Shown: positions 8,313 through 16,485 of the stretch, piece after piece
How the letters are laid out: every line of letters starts with the position of its first letter
How positions within the stretch are numbered: the stretch's first letter is position 1
Assembly: GCA_944381575.1 (NCBI GenBank)
Contig: CALWLS010000005.1
Location: 62,001 to 126,000 of the forward strand
Reading direction: 5' to 3'
DNA: 64,000 bases
From: an uncultured Lachnospiraceae bacterium
GTDB taxonomy: Bacteria > Bacillota > Clostridia > Lachnospirales > Lachnospiraceae
The notes under the pieces: model-generated
Seen by the model: the letters and a program-made list of their open reading frames with translations, nothing else
What the model was told of the DNA's origin: nothing
The model's database searches: none
Position numbers and translations under genes: made by a program

Positions 8313-8461
8313 TTGCCTGCATAGTGGTAGCTTTAGCGGCTCTGATAGTCATATGGATAGGCAGTATAATATTCCATTCCATAGATAAACAGGAACGCAA
8401 AAACGAACTTGAACAGGAAATAAATGAAAAAGTAAAGAAGGATTTGAAAGAAAAGCCTTAA
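8294..8461 (+). CDS. small membrane protein with basic coiled tail
   Basis: 55 residues: an N-terminal hydrophobic helix (IACIVVALAALIVIWIG) and a Lys/Glu-rich helical tail. CGGAGG lies 8 nt before the ATG at 8294. It immediately precedes an SPFH gene, so the two may act together at the membrane. Confidence 0.55.
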   Translation: MWFIFLIACIVVALAALIVIWIGSIIFHSIDKQERKNELEQEINEKVKKDLKEKP

Positions 8462-8483
8462 ACATACAGGAGGATAAGGATAA

Positions 8484-9386
8484 ATGAGGAAATTAGTATT
8501 AACTGTTGCCGTTGCTTTCGTTGCGGTCATAGGAGGCATAGTAGCCGTAAAGTCATTCGAGAGCATCGGACAGGGTGAGGTAGGCGTTGTTTGGACAATG
8601 GCGCATGGAGTAGAGGATGAGACCTTAAGCCCAGGCATTCATTTTATAAATCCTATGGCGAAGGTTAAGAGATATCCAGTATCTCAGCAACAGCTCGTCT
8701 TTTCAAATAATCCGGGAGATTACAACGAGGAAGACCATCCCGATTGGCATGTTGATGCCCCGGCAGACGGCGGAATGGTCAAGCTAAACATGACGATAAA
8801 CTATAACTTCATTCCTGACAGGGTAACGGATATATACGAGAGATTTAACGGAATGAATGGTGAGACCATTGTTGAGAATATGGTGCAGAACTCAATCATG
8901 GCATACGTCAAGGAGGTGACACCAAAGTTTACCGTTATGGATATTTACAGCGATAAAAGGGCTGAAGTAAGCAGTGAAATTACTAAGTATCTCAACAGCA
9001 AGTTAAATGATGAGTACGGCATAAATGTATCTTCAGCACTGATTATAGATGTTCAGCTTGATGAAACCCTCATGCAGAAGGTTCAGGCCAAGGAACAGGC
9101 AAAGCAGGATGCCGAGAAGGCAGAGCTTGATAAGCAGACAGCCATTGCACAAGGCGAGGCTAATAAGGCAAAGGCTGAAGCCGAGGCGGAAGTTAAGAGG
9201 ATAAATGCAGAGGTGGCAGCAGAACAGACAAGAATAGCTGCTGAGGCTGAGGCGGATGCCAATAATACAATCAATAGCTCAATCACAGACAACCTTATTC
9301 GGTTAAAGGAAGCAGAGGCAAGACTTCAGCATGGATGGGTAACAGTTCAAGGAGCAAATACTGTAGTCACTGGAGCAACCGAATAA
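8484..9386 (+). CDS. SPFH/band 7 (prohibitin-like) membrane protein
   Basis: 300 residues. An N-terminal transmembrane helix (residues 3-24) is followed by a band 7 domain (GQGEVGVVWTM, then PGIHFINP at about 50), and a long Ala/Glu/Lys coiled coil at about 190-260. This is the prohibitin/HflK layout that forms membrane rings and controls proteases such as FtsH. Phages of Firmicutes sometimes carry such genes; the purpose is unknown, possibly membrane organisation or inhibition of host proteolysis. Its TAA overlaps the ATG of the methyltransferase. Confidence 0.85.
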   Translation: MRKLVLTVAVAFVAVIGGIVAVKSFESIGQGEVGVVWTMAHGVEDETLSPGIHFINPMAKVKRYPVSQQQLVFSNNPGDYNEEDHPDWHVDAPADGGMVKLNMTINYNFIPDRVTDIYERFNGMNGETIVENMVQNSIMAYVKEVTPKFTVMDIYSDKRAEVSSEITKYLNSKLNDEYGINVSSALIIDVQLDETLMQKVQAKEQAKQDAEKAELDKQTAIAQGEANKAKAEAEAEVKRINAEVAAEQTRIAAEAEADANNTINSSITDNLIRLKEAEARLQHGWVTVQGANTVVTGATE

Positions 9387-10738
9387 TGATTATTGACTGT
9401 TTTGCCGGAGGCGGCGGTGCAAGTGTTGGTATAGAAATGGCATTAGGGAGACCGGTCGATATAGCCATTAACCACGATCCTGAAGCCATCAAGATGCATA
9501 AAGTAAACCATCCTAAAACACTGCATCTTACAGAGGATATCTTCAAGGTAGACCTTGAAAAACATGTAGCCGGAAGACATGTAGATTTGATGTGGGCGAG
9601 CCCTGATTGCACAAGCCATAGTAAAGCAAAGGGCGGGCAACCGAGGTCAAAAGGTTTACGGATATTGCCGTGGGCGGTATTTAAACATGCCCGGAAAATA
9701 CTTCCCGATGTGATCATTATGGAAAATGTCGAGGAGATACAGCAGTGGGGGCCACTTGATGGAAATGGACATCCCATAAAGGAACGCAGAGGAGAAGATT
9801 ATCAAAGATTCATAAGATCCATGCAGTCTTTAGGGTATGCCTTCGATTCAAAGGAACTTGTTGCGGCAGATTATGGAGCGCCAACTACCAGAAAAAGATG
9901 GTATGCGATCTTTAGAAGAGATGGGAACAATATAGTTTGGCCGGTTCCAACACATTTTAAAGATTGGACGCCAAGATGGAAATCGTGCGGAGATTATATA
10001 GACTGGTCTGATTTAGGCAAAAGTATTTTTGATAGGACTAAGCCACTTGCAGAAGCTACTATGCGAAGAATTGCAAATGGAATAAAAAAATATGTAATCG
10101 AAAATCCGGAGCCTTATATCGTGAAAGACAAAAATGCATTAGCATTTATGATTCAATATCACGGCGAAACAAAAGCAGGAGATTCAAGGGGTCAGACTTT
10201 AACAGAACCGATAAAAACAATTGATACAAGTAATCGGTACGGGCTTGTGACTGCATTTATCACAAAATTTTATAAAACAGGAATCGGTCAAGGGTGCGAT
10301 GAACCGTTACATACAATTACAACTTCCCCAGGGCATTTTGGACTGATATCAGCCTTTTTAATAAAGTATTACGGAACAGGATGTGGTGAAAAGTTAAACG
10401 AACCATTAGCTACAATTACAACTAAAGATAGGTTTGGACTCGTAAATGTTGTTATCGACATTAGAGGTGAAAAATATATTTTAAAAGATATTTTTTTACG
10501 GATGCTTAAACCTGAAGAACTAAAGCTGATGCAAGGATTTCCGAAAGATTACATCATAGATCGAGACATAAATTGGAGGCCTTATCCGAAAAGTGAACAA
10601 GTAGCACGAATAGGCAATAGTGTAGTTCCTATTATGGCTCAAAAATTAGTCGAGGCAAATTGCAGCTATTTAAAAATTGGAAATAGATTACCTAATCTTA
10701 TGGTTGATTATGCGGAGCCACAATTAAAATTTGCATAA
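9386..10738 (+). CDS. DNA (cytosine-5) methyltransferase
   Basis: 450 residues from ATG 9386 (overlapping the SPFH stop). Motif I is IIDCFAGGGGASVG; the catalytic cysteine is C75 in SPDCTSHSK (motif IV variant of PCQ); motif VI is MENVEE near residue 113; motif VIII is APTTRKRWYAI; the C-terminus has QGFPKDY and RIGNSVVP (motifs IX-X). The target-recognition region contains two EPL.TITT repeats. It adds a methyl to C5 of cytosine, most likely to protect phage DNA from host restriction. Confidence 0.92.
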   Translation: MIIDCFAGGGGASVGIEMALGRPVDIAINHDPEAIKMHKVNHPKTLHLTEDIFKVDLEKHVAGRHVDLMWASPDCTSHSKAKGGQPRSKGLRILPWAVFKHARKILPDVIIMENVEEIQQWGPLDGNGHPIKERRGEDYQRFIRSMQSLGYAFDSKELVAADYGAPTTRKRWYAIFRRDGNNIVWPVPTHFKDWTPRWKSCGDYIDWSDLGKSIFDRTKPLAEATMRRIANGIKKYVIENPEPYIVKDKNALAFMIQYHGETKAGDSRGQTLTEPIKTIDTSNRYGLVTAFITKFYKTGIGQGCDEPLHTITTSPGHFGLISAFLIKYYGTGCGEKLNEPLATITTKDRFGLVNVVIDIRGEKYILKDIFLRMLKPEELKLMQGFPKDYIIDRDINWRPYPKSEQVARIGNSVVPIMAQKLVEANCSYLKIGNRLPNLMVDYAEPQLKFA

Positions 10739-10855
10739 AAATATAAAGAGAAATATCTATATGAGTCCACAGTCGAGTATTGTCCGGAGTGCCACAACTT
10801 ATTGATACCATATCATAATTACTGCCCACATTGTGGGCAAAGAATCAAAAGATAA
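10739..10855 (+). pseudogene. start-less zinc-ribbon remnant downstream of the C5 methyltransferase
   Basis: Directly after the methyltransferase stop, the same frame stays open to TAA 10853 and encodes YCPECHNLL and YCPHCGQRIKR, a clean double-CxxC zinc ribbon. No start codon with a ribosome site exists in this stretch. It is probably the 3' remnant of a small zinc-ribbon gene, or a read-through extension. Confidence 0.4.
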
Positions 10856-10907
10856 TAGAAAGGAGCATGAGCCCGGCCGGCGAAAGTGTATACAGCTCCT
10901 TTAAAAA

Positions 10908-11769
10908 ATGGAATACAAAAAGAAACTGAAATGCGAATTATACAACGACAGTATGCAAGGGTGGAAGTGCTATCCGATACAAAAGGCGCAGTTAATCATA
11001 GCGGATGTCCCATACAATGTCGGAAATAATTTTTACGGTAGCAACCCTATGTGGTATGTGGGGGGGGGAGAATAAGAACGGCGAGAGCAAACTTGCTGGG
11101 AAAGCAGCATTTGCAAGCGATTTTAACTTTAATCTTTATGAATATTTTCACTTTTGTAGTCAACTAATGCGGAAAGAGCCAAAGAAAGCAGGAGCAAGAG
11201 GACGCTCAAGTGATGCACCTTGCATGATAGTGTTCTGCTCGTTCGAACAGACACATACATTGATACAAGCAGCTAAAAAGCACGGATTTATCCATTACAT
11301 ACCGCTTGTATTCGTGAAAAATTACAGTCCGCAGGTTCTAAAAGCAAATATGCGTATTGTAGGTGCTACGGAGTATGCATTGGTATTTTACAGGGACAGG
11401 CTGCCTAAGTTCCGCAACGGCGCACGGTTTGATGAAAACGGTAAGACGATCAGAGGAACAGGTCGCATGGTCTTTAACTGGTTTCCTTGGGAAAAGGATG
11501 GGAAAGAAATACCGAAGATCCATCCAGCACAAAAGCCTGTAAAACTGTTAAAACGGCTTATTGAGATATTTACAGATCCCGGAGATGTAGTCATAGATCC
11601 TTGTTTTGGCAGTGGTTCGACAGCAAGGGCAGCAGTGGAACTTGGCAGAAATTTTTATGGATTTGAAATCAATAAAGAATTCTACCGCAGAGCTAAAGAA
11701 GAAATGCTTAAGTTTCCAGACAATCAACAGTTAGATATTTTCAGTATTGATAGGAGTATTAATGATTAA
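10908..11769 (+). pseudogene. N6-adenine DNA methyltransferase, off-frame at a G9 tract
   Basis: Frame 1 (ATG 10908) encodes ADVPYNVGNNFY (motif IV, DVPY for DPPY) up to MWYVGG. A run of nine G (11060-11068) then leads to a stop at 11073. The +1 frame continues as ENKNGESKLAGKAAF through IHPAQKPVKLLKRLIEIF and DPCFGSGSTARAA (motif I) to 11769. Eight G would restore a complete beta-class enzyme (about 286 residues). Either a phase-variable OFF state, an RNA-polymerase slippage site, or a sequencing error. No good ribosome site is seen before 10908. Confidence 0.8.
11060..11068 (+). repeat. poly-G tract (G9) in methyltransferase gene
   Basis: Nine consecutive G in a low-GC region, exactly where the two halves of the methyltransferase change frame. 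One base fewer restores the frame. Confidence 0.9.
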
Positions 11770-12479
11770 ACTAAACAGTTTCATATGCGGAGACTGCATG
11801 GAATATCTACCACAGTTTCCAGATAAATATTTTGACCTTTTAATTTCGGATCCGCCCTATGGAATAGGTGAGGACGGTTCAAAGAATAAGACACGGGGTG
11901 CTCGTCCTGATTTTGGTAGGGGGGGGCAGAAGTCAAGCTAAATATTACGCAAAAGATTACCATGCATACCTTGGCGGCGATATAGCCCCGGATAAAGCAT
12001 ATTTTGATGAAGCTATAAGAGTATCAAAAAATCAGATATTCTTTGGCGCAAACCATTACATAAGTAAAGTTCCATATGATTCTTCATGTTGGATAGTTTG
12101 GGACAAAAAGAATGGTGGTACTGATTTTGCAGACTGTGAATTAGCATATACAAGCTTTAAATCAGCTGTAAGGATATTCCGTTTTAAATGGAATGGAATG
12201 TTGCAGGAAGATATGAAACACAAGGAAATCCGCTTGCATCCAAACCAAAAACCAGTCGCATTATACGAATGGATTTTATCAAGATATGCCAAGCCGGGAG
12301 ATCAGATACTTGATACTCATGTCGGATCTGCTTCAAGCCTTATAGCTTGTTATAAGAACGGATTCGACTATGTGGGATTTGAAAGAGATCCATATTACTA
12401 CGATCTTGCCAATAAACGGTTAGAAGATTTTAAGAGCCAAATAACAATATTTGATTTAGGAATAGAAAGAAATAATTAA
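11762..12479 (+). pseudogene. second N6-adenine DNA methyltransferase, off-frame at a G8 tract
   Basis: ATG 11762 overlaps the first methyltransferase by 8 nt. Frame 1 contains ICGDCMEYL and SDPPYGIGE (motif IV, canonical DPPY), then runs into eight G (11919-11926) and stops at 11940. The next frame continues AKYYAKDYHAYLGG, WIVWDKKNGGTDFAD, HPNQKPVALYEWIL and DTHVGSASSLIACY (motif I region) to 12479. Seven G would give one enzyme of about 238 residues. With the neighbouring G9 case this makes two adjacent methyltransferases switched off in the same way. Confidence 0.8.
11919..11926 (+). repeat. poly-G tract (G8) in second methyltransferase gene
   Basis: Eight G at the point of frame change. 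One base fewer restores a continuous DPPY methyltransferase. Confidence 0.9.
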
Positions 12480-12492
12480 ACGGAGAAAAATC

Positions 12493-12939
12493 ATGAATAA
12501 AGTAAGTCTAATAGGAAATTTAGTAAGAGACCCTGAAGTAAGGCACACACAGGGTGAGAACAGCATGGCAGTAGCAAGATTTACACTTGCAGTAAGCCGA
12601 AAAAAGAAAAATGCGGATGGCCAGTATGAGTCAGATTTTATAAACTGTGTATCCTTTGGGAGACTGGCCGAGTTTGCTGAGAAGCACTTCCTTAAGGGGA
12701 TGAAGATAGCCGTTACAGGACATATTCAGACAGGCAGTTATACAAAGAGGGATGGCTCAAAGGTTTATACAACAGATGTTATGGTCGAGGAACAGGAGTT
12801 TTGCGAAAAGCCAAAAATGGAAAACCATAATACATATTATGGCGGTGATGATCTGACAGGCACACCGGCATCACAGTTAAACGAGGGCTTTATGAATGTG
12901 CCAGAGGGAGTAGAGGATGATGGCCTGCCATTTAATTGA
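12493..12939 (+). CDS. ssb: single-stranded DNA-binding protein
   Basis: 148 residues. MNKVSLIGNLVRDPEVR at the start and DFINCVSFGRLAEFAEKHFLKG mark the OB-fold of bacterial SSB, and the tip EDDGLPFN resembles the DDDIPF tail that recruits replication partners. It coats single-stranded DNA during phage replication. Overlaps the next gene by 23 nt. Confidence 0.93.
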   Translation: MNKVSLIGNLVRDPEVRHTQGENSMAVARFTLAVSRKKKNADGQYESDFINCVSFGRLAEFAEKHFLKGMKIAVTGHIQTGSYTKRDGSKVYTTDVMVEEQEFCEKPKMENHNTYYGGDDLTGTPASQLNEGFMNVPEGVEDDGLPFN

Positions 12940-13246
12940 TACGGATAACCGTAAACGCAATTTAACAGTTGATGAGCAGGAAAAGATCAAGGATTTGTTG
13001 TCGCAGGGAATGCCTATAAAAACAATCGCAAAGGAAATAAATATAAGTTTTTACAAAGTCAGTGAATTTATAAATGAAGCCGGGATTATCTTATCTTGCG
13101 ACACAATGACCAAGGGCTGTGATGATGCTTTGGCCGAGGAGTGGGAAGTTGTGACAAATGATTTATTAAACAGAAAAGCACATGTGAAAATCATCAAAAG
13201 GCAGCCGAGAATAATAAAGCGACCTCCACATGGGTATATCTGGTGA
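12917..13246 (+). CDS. helix-turn-helix DNA-binding protein
   Basis: 109 residues. Residues 18-50 (TVDEQEKIKDLLSQGMPIKT, then IAKEINISFYKVSEFI) read as a resolvase-type helix-turn-helix. The C-terminus is basic (KIIKRQPRIIKRPPHGYIW). The start lies within ssb with a GGAGTAGAGG ribosome site. Likely a small regulator. Confidence 0.55.
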   Translation: MMACHLIDTDNRKRNLTVDEQEKIKDLLSQGMPIKTIAKEINISFYKVSEFINEAGIILSCDTMTKGCDDALAEEWEVVTNDLLNRKAHVKIIKRQPRIIKRPPHGYIW

Positions 13247-13358
13247 TGAAATACATATCATCATGGAGCGGCGGCATTGTAGGGATACAGAAAATACATT
13301 TTGTGAAAGATGCGGAAAACATATCCAGTGGGGTAAAAATTTGGAGGGAACAGATTAA
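13230..13358 (+). CDS. small zinc-ribbon-like peptide
   Basis: 42 residues (31 if ATG 13263 is used). HCRDTENTFCERCGKHIQWG gives a C-x7-CxxC pattern. Neither start has a strong ribosome site, so this is tentative. Confidence 0.35.
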   Translation: MGISGDEIHIIMERRHCRDTENTFCERCGKHIQWGKNLEGTD

Positions 13359-13562
13359 ATGCTCAAATCGGAAAAACAGATGAGAATCTGCAAAAAGTAT
13401 TCTACTCGGGACAAAGATGGCTATGTGCATTGTAACGACTGCCCGCTCGTGGTCGACCGAAAATATTACATGTGTAAGGCAAATAGTCATTATGACAGGA
13501 AGCAAAAAGAATGGGTTTTCGATGATGTAGAAGAAGTTGAGATAACGGTTGAGGGCGTGTGA
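13359..13562 (+). CDS. small cysteine-rich protein
   Basis: 67 residues with CKKY, HCNDCPLV and MCKAN, a four-cysteine mini-protein. GGAGGG precedes it and its TGA overlaps the next ATG at 13562. Function unknown. Confidence 0.5.
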   Translation: MLKSEKQMRICKKYSTRDKDGYVHCNDCPLVVDRKYYMCKANSHYDRKQKEWVFDDVEEVEITVEGV

Positions 13563-13754
13563 TGATACTGAAGATTACAATAACGTATTTCATAATATGT
13601 GCGCTCATGGGAATAATATCGTTAGTGTTATCAGTTTTTGATGTCGAAGTTGGTGACCGCTTAGCGCATTTGACGATAGTTTTTGGGGGGCATAGGAATG
13701 TTAATAGCAGCCATTGTCGGATTAGTCTACACTCTTTGTACGGTTTGGGCATGA
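13562..13754 (+). pseudogene. two-helix membrane protein, off-frame at a G6 tract
   Basis: From ATG 13562 the first frame gives a membrane helix (FIICALMGIISLVLSVF) up to VFGG. After six G (13685-13690) the uninterrupted frame turns into a non-membrane sequence running to 13816. The alternative frame, reached if one G is removed, gives IGMLIAAIVGLVYTLCTVWA and a stop at 13754, a convincing second membrane helix. The stop then overlaps an ATG (13751) of a 21-residue ORF ending at 13816. Interpreted as a +1 G change in a normally two-helix protein. Confidence 0.5.
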
Positions 13755-13812
13755 ATTATACCATGAAGAATTTTGGTGATTTTATGAATGAATATGAGGA
13801 CGGGCAAACAGA

Positions 13813-14112
13813 ATGAGTCGGAAAATATCAGCCATGCATGACCTGTTCGGTATGGATCCGCTGCACAAATGCAAAGACTGTAAGTATCTATGCAGCTACG
13901 AGGCTAACCGTAAATGGCATAAGTGCCAAATATATGGTGTAACAAATAGCGAGGCTACAGACTGGAGGCTGTCATATATGGCGTGCGGATTGTATCCGGA
14001 TAAGCAATATGACGGCAAGCCGATAATAGAGATGCTTAAGCATCAGCAACGCATGAAGCCTGAGTCACAGATAGACGGACAGATGGAGTTTGAGTTCGGA
14101 AAGGAAATATAA
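13813..14112 (+). CDS. cysteine-rich conserved phage protein
   Basis: 99 residues with CKDCKYLC, HKCQIYG and MACGL, a probable zinc site in a family common in Lachnospiraceae phages. Overlaps the previous ORF by 4 nt and abuts the next start. Confidence 0.55.
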   Translation: MSRKISAMHDLFGMDPLHKCKDCKYLCSYEANRKWHKCQIYGVTNSEATDWRLSYMACGLYPDKQYDGKPIIEMLKHQQRMKPESQIDGQMEFEFGKEI

Positions 14113-14424
14113 ATGGACGTAAGGGATTTGCCGCCTGAAAGGACAGCAAAAGTATTAGAAAAACTAAAAGATGAATTTAGATATACCTATTACGGAGACT
14201 CTTTTTTAAGAGTAAATGTCGGCAGGATACTTGAAGCAGCTCATGACTGTGTAATGATGCAGGTGGCAACAGAGCCATGGATTTTTGACGATTGCTACGA
14301 TGGAGATGGTAATCTTGTACATGATATGTGGGAATGTCCATATTGCGGAGAAAAATACAAAATAGAATGTCAGAAATACAAATACTGTCCTGAATGTGGT
14401 CAGAAAATCAAATGGGAGGAGTAA
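14113..14424 (+). CDS. zinc-ribbon phage protein
   Basis: 103 residues. The C-terminal 30 residues contain CPYCGEKYKI and YCPECGQKIKW, a classical two-knuckle zinc ribbon. The N-terminus is helical. Role unknown; directly followed by the next ORF. Confidence 0.6.
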   Translation: MDVRDLPPERTAKVLEKLKDEFRYTYYGDSFLRVNVGRILEAAHDCVMMQVATEPWIFDDCYDGDGNLVHDMWECPYCGEKYKIECQKYKYCPECGQKIKWEE

Positions 14425-14841
14425 ATGGATTATTCAAAAGTAACATTAGTCGAATATGAGAAGAGAAAAAAGGAAGTTTTTAATGCATTAAGAAATAATG
14501 TCCCTAATATTACTTGTGAAGGAGTAGATTGCCTGGACTGTCCATTGAAAACATTATGCAGCGATCACGAAATGATGTTAGGTGATGCGGAGATGCATGA
14601 GCCTATTAAGGCAATACAGCTAATCATGGAATTCGAGCCACCTGTTGATTGGTCAAAAGTGCCAGTGGACACAAAGATATTAGTTAGAACCGATGATGAT
14701 GAAATATGGTATAAACGATACTTTGCAGAATATAAAGTTGGAAAGGTATATGCGTGGAATAATGGCCAGACATCATATACAGCAGATGGGGAAAGGTCCT
14801 CATGGCATCAAGCAAAACTCTACAAGGAGGATGGCGAATAA
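14425..14841 (+). CDS. conserved phage protein
   Basis: 138 residues. Cysteine patch (CEGVDCLDCPLKTLC) at 30-45, then VDWSKVPVDTKILVRT, DEIWYKRYFAEY and WHQAKLYKE, a recurrent module in Firmicutes phage mini-proteins with no known activity. GGGAGG precedes the ATG. Confidence 0.6.
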   Translation: MDYSKVTLVEYEKRKKEVFNALRNNVPNITCEGVDCLDCPLKTLCSDHEMMLGDAEMHEPIKAIQLIMEFEPPVDWSKVPVDTKILVRTDDDEIWYKRYFAEYKVGKVYAWNNGQTSYTADGERSSWHQAKLYKEDGE

Positions 14842-15209
14842 TGGATGCGGTTAAATATATAAAAGAAAAACAAAGGATGTGCAATAGCTTTGTACTTTGT
14901 AAAGGCTGTGAAATTGATTATATGTTAAAAGTAAAAGCGATGCCGGGTTCATGTATTAATTTTTTTTGTGAGAATCCTGAAAAAGCAGTATTTATCGTTG
15001 AAAAATGGTCAGCCGAGCATCCGGCTAAAACACGAAAGAGTGAGTTTTTAAAGATGTTCCCGAATGCGCGTATTTTATATATTAATGATAATAAAGTAAT
15101 AGATATATTACCTTGTGCTATAGACAAAGATTTACGTAAATCAAATTGTGATAATAAAATAACTTGTTCAGAATGTAAATTAAACTATTGGCTTGCAGAG
15201 GTGGAATAA
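14841..15209 (+). CDS. cysteine-containing conserved phage protein
   Basis: 122 residues, start overlapping the previous stop. CNSFVLCKGC near the N-terminus and CDNKITCSECKLNYW at the C-terminus bracket a central block (AVFIVEKWSAEHPAKTRKSE) that is common in Lachnospiraceae phages. Function unknown. Confidence 0.55.
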   Translation: MDAVKYIKEKQRMCNSFVLCKGCEIDYMLKVKAMPGSCINFFCENPEKAVFIVEKWSAEHPAKTRKSEFLKMFPNARILYINDNKVIDILPCAIDKDLRKSNCDNKITCSECKLNYWLAEVE

Positions 15210-15451
15210 TGAAAAACGAATTTCTTAAAAAGTGTCCGTTTTGCGGAAACAGTCCAGTTTTTGAAGCGACCGAATCAGACGGCTATGGTGGCGAAGCAAA
15301 AGTTTATTTTAAAATCAGCTGCAAGCACTGCCAAATATCATATCCAGAAGAATATAAAATAGTTGTAGGACTAACCGAAGAAGGTGAAATGAAATATTTA
15401 ATTGACGAGAGAGATTTAGCAGTAGAAAGTTGGAATAAGAGATATGAGTAA
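15209..15451 (+). CDS. Lar-family-like (restriction alleviation) zinc protein
   Basis: 80 residues. LKKCPFCGNSP near the start, CKHC in the middle and AVESWNKRYE at the end match the pattern of Lar-type proteins, the family named for relief of type I restriction in Rac prophage. The match is by motif only, and many such phage proteins have unknown roles. The location near DNA methyltransferases fits anti-restriction. Confidence 0.6.
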   Translation: MKNEFLKKCPFCGNSPVFEATESDGYGGEAKVYFKISCKHCQISYPEEYKIVVGLTEEGEMKYLIDERDLAVESWNKRYE

Positions 15452-15719
15452 AAAACCAGTAATAGGTGGAGCATATCAACACTTTAAAGGCAAACGATAT
15501 TATGTCTTGGACATTGTATGGGATTGCACGCGTGAAAAAGAAGTGGTGCTATACTGCTCGCGCATTCCCTTATCAAAAGCAAAATATTTTGTAAGAGATA
15601 TAGAGGATTTCAATAGTAACATCAGCAAAAATAGATCAGACAATATTACCGGGCAGACCAAAAGATTTGTGTTAATTCGTAAACCTCAAAATAGCGAAGG
15701 GGAGGAGGACAGACAATGA
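15444..15719 (+). CDS. DUF1653-like protein
   Basis: 91 residues. GGAYQHFKGKRYYVLDIVWD, then EVVLYCSRI and YFVRDIEDF correspond to DUF1653, a small beta-barrel-like family with no assigned function. Overlaps the previous and next genes by a few bases. Confidence 0.6.
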   Translation: MSKKPVIGGAYQHFKGKRYYVLDIVWDCTREKEVVLYCSRIPLSKAKYFVRDIEDFNSNISKNRSDNITGQTKRFVLIRKPQNSEGEEDRQ

Positions 15720-15982
15720 GATTAATAAGCGCAGACTCCATCATGCGCAAGATGGCAGACATGCTAAACGAGTCAGGCAATCCGCTATTAGCTGAGAAGG
15801 CCATAGCGCTGATAGACCATGAACCGACAGCTTTTGACAAGGAAAATGTTCTTGGGGAGTTGATGTTTGAAGCCGAAAAATCCAGAAAATATTGGATTGA
15901 TCTTGATGAAGCAACTTCATTTGGGGAGATGAGTGCATATACAGATGCAATAGAGATCGTAGAAAAAGGCGGGATTGAATGA
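15716..15982 (+). CDS. small conserved phage protein
   Basis: 88 residues, opening RLISADSIMRKMADML, with an acidic C-terminus, resembling short phage proteins found next to zinc-ribbon genes. GGGGAGGAGGAC precedes it. Function unknown. Confidence 0.5.
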   Translation: MRLISADSIMRKMADMLNESGNPLLAEKAIALIDHEPTAFDKENVLGELMFEAEKSRKYWIDLDEATSFGEMSAYTDAIEIVEKGGIE

Positions 15983-16380
15983 TTATGAAAGTTCCTGTTA
16001 AGTTTGCTGATAACCTTGCTCCGTCCTGTCCTCAATGTGGCAGTGCGGAATATATGCATAATGAAGATGGCGCAGAGAATGAATATTGCGGTCAGTGTGG
16101 TTGCCACCTTGACTGGGAGAACTTTGAAAATATCGACACTGACGAGATAGTCAATAGATCGGATATTAGCAAACCTAAAGCGAAAGACTTTAACTTCTGT
16201 GGCAGTTGCTTATATTTTAAAGTAACTCGCACCGGCAGTGGAGGAGCTCAGTATGGGATATGCGAAAAGCCTATACATTCCGAAAAGATACACAGAGTCG
16301 CAAGCCAAAGGGCGTGTAAGAAATGGACAAGGAGGATTTTTGATTTAAGTAACCGGGCGGGAATTCTCGGCTATTTATAG
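15979..16380 (+). CDS. zinc-ribbon phage protein, 3' end replaced by an IS
   Basis: 133 residues in the present sequence. CPQCGSAEYMHN, YCGQCGCHLDW and later CGSCLYF and ACKKWTRRIF give two zinc knuckles. The last 12 codons are encoded by the left end of the IS200/IS605 element. Removing the element (16345-18176) lets the frame read RRIFDSG and stop, so the protein is only slightly altered. Confidence 0.6.
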   Translation: MIMKVPVKFADNLAPSCPQCGSAEYMHNEDGAENEYCGQCGCHLDWENFENIDTDEIVNRSDISKPKAKDFNFCGSCLYFKVTRTGSGGAQYGICEKPIHSEKIHRVASQRACKKWTRRIFDLSNRAGILGYL

Positions 16381-16485
16381 CCGAGATGAAAGCCCGTTAT
16401 TTTATAGTATCGAACATACTATATGTGTTACGTAAAAATGCAGTATATTGTTGCGCATTTTCGACTTTTGATATATACTATATGT

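Noticed and set aside
9083-9292. Long minus-strand ORF opposite the SPFH gene
   Set aside because: It is an antisense shadow of the Ala/Glu/Lys coiled coil, with no ribosome site.
16423-16485. Longer N-terminus for TnpA
   Set aside because: The family begins at MDSKYTHART; the extra residues come from the IS left end.
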